A DNA stretch of 62,158 nt from Lingula anatina (lineage: Eukaryota > Brachiopoda > Lingulata > Lingulida > Lingulidae), in NCBI RefSeq assembly GCF_001039355.2, contig NW_019775114.1, positions 46,467 to 108,624 of the forward strand, written 5' to 3'. How positions within the stretch are numbered: the stretch's first letter is position 1; every line of letters starts with the position of its first letter. Shown one piece after another: positions 61,941 to 62,158 of this stretch. Made by a program: the position numbers and the translations under genes. Below the pieces are notes generated by a model. That model did not search any database and was not told the origin of the DNA. It was given only the letters and a program-made list of their open reading frames with translations.

Positions 61941-62158
61941 CTCACCCAGGAGGTACCATGAAATACAGTGAAGTGGTCTATAAACTACTCACCCAGGAGG
62001 TACCATGAAATACAGTGTATTGGTCTATAAACTACTCACCCAGGAGGTACCATGAAATACAGTGAAGTGGTCTATAAACTACTCACCCAGGAGGTACCAT
62101 GAAATACAGTGAAGTGGTCTATAAACTACTCACCCAGGAGGTACCATGAAATACAGTG
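61941..62158 (-). repeat. 47 bp boundary minisatellite, at least 5 units (MTRR copy B)
   Basis: CTCACCC starts at 61941, 61988, 62035, 62082 and 62129, each followed by CAGGAGGTACCATGAAATAC. Each unit carries the exon end TACCTCCTGG and donor GTGAGTAG (minus strand). The array is cut by the window end, so the total is unknown. Confidence 0.92.

Larger units (their letters stand above)
56126..62158 (-). repeat. MTRR segment, copy B
   Basis: Second copy of the MTRR 3' region and flank; see copy A. It runs off the window. Confidence 0.9.

Overview
The window is eukaryotic nuclear DNA from an invertebrate animal. Genes are split into short exons with GT-AG introns, intergenic DNA is long and AT-rich, and simple repeats are frequent. 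Several exon-intron boundaries sit inside minisatellites. From memory (not checked), boundary-spanning minisatellites have been reported in amphioxus, so a cephalochordate is my first guess. The annelid/mollusc-like sarcoplasmic calcium-binding protein and the Spaetzle-like factor keep a lophotrochozoan possible.

Layout, left to right: (1) a Spaetzle/neurotrophin-like cystine-knot ligand, + strand, 5' end missing (2052-4252); (2) a sarcoplasmic-type EF-hand protein, - strand (5068-6382); (3) a gene-poor stretch with foldback elements (6383-11899); (4) a complete nine-exon sorbitol dehydrogenase, + strand (11900-16592), followed by a decayed second SORD-like copy, all in a 3.5 kb segment present twice (16180-19678 and 19680-23268); (5) a tentative small secreted-peptide gene, - strand (24370-27241); (6) a long foldback and a 0.77 kb direct duplication (28244-30205); (7) an intronless GT31 glycosyltransferase-like gene lacking the usual DxD (32731-33891); (8) an eleven-exon secreted protein with a PAN/apple domain, an EGF-like segment and three CTHRC1-type domains, + strand (35454-44917), its last domain repeated at 46195-47353; (9) methionine synthase reductase, - strand, C-terminal two thirds, present twice (49245-54847 and 57182-62158).

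Two things stand out. First, at least nine exon boundaries in SORD, the PAN-CTHRC1 gene, MTRR and perhaps the peptide gene lie in tandem repeats whose unit contains the splice donor or acceptor; some are in frame, and copy number differs between the duplicate segments. Second, four direct duplications are each separated by a single 'n' at or near the junction. This looks like assembly of two haplotypes end to end, so the duplicates are best read as alleles until tested.

The genes do not form one pathway. SORD (polyol pathway) and MTRR (reactivation of methionine synthase) are conserved metabolic genes; the Spaetzle-like factor, PAN-CTHRC1 protein and peptide precursor are predicted to be secreted; the GT31 protein is predicted to be Golgi-anchored.
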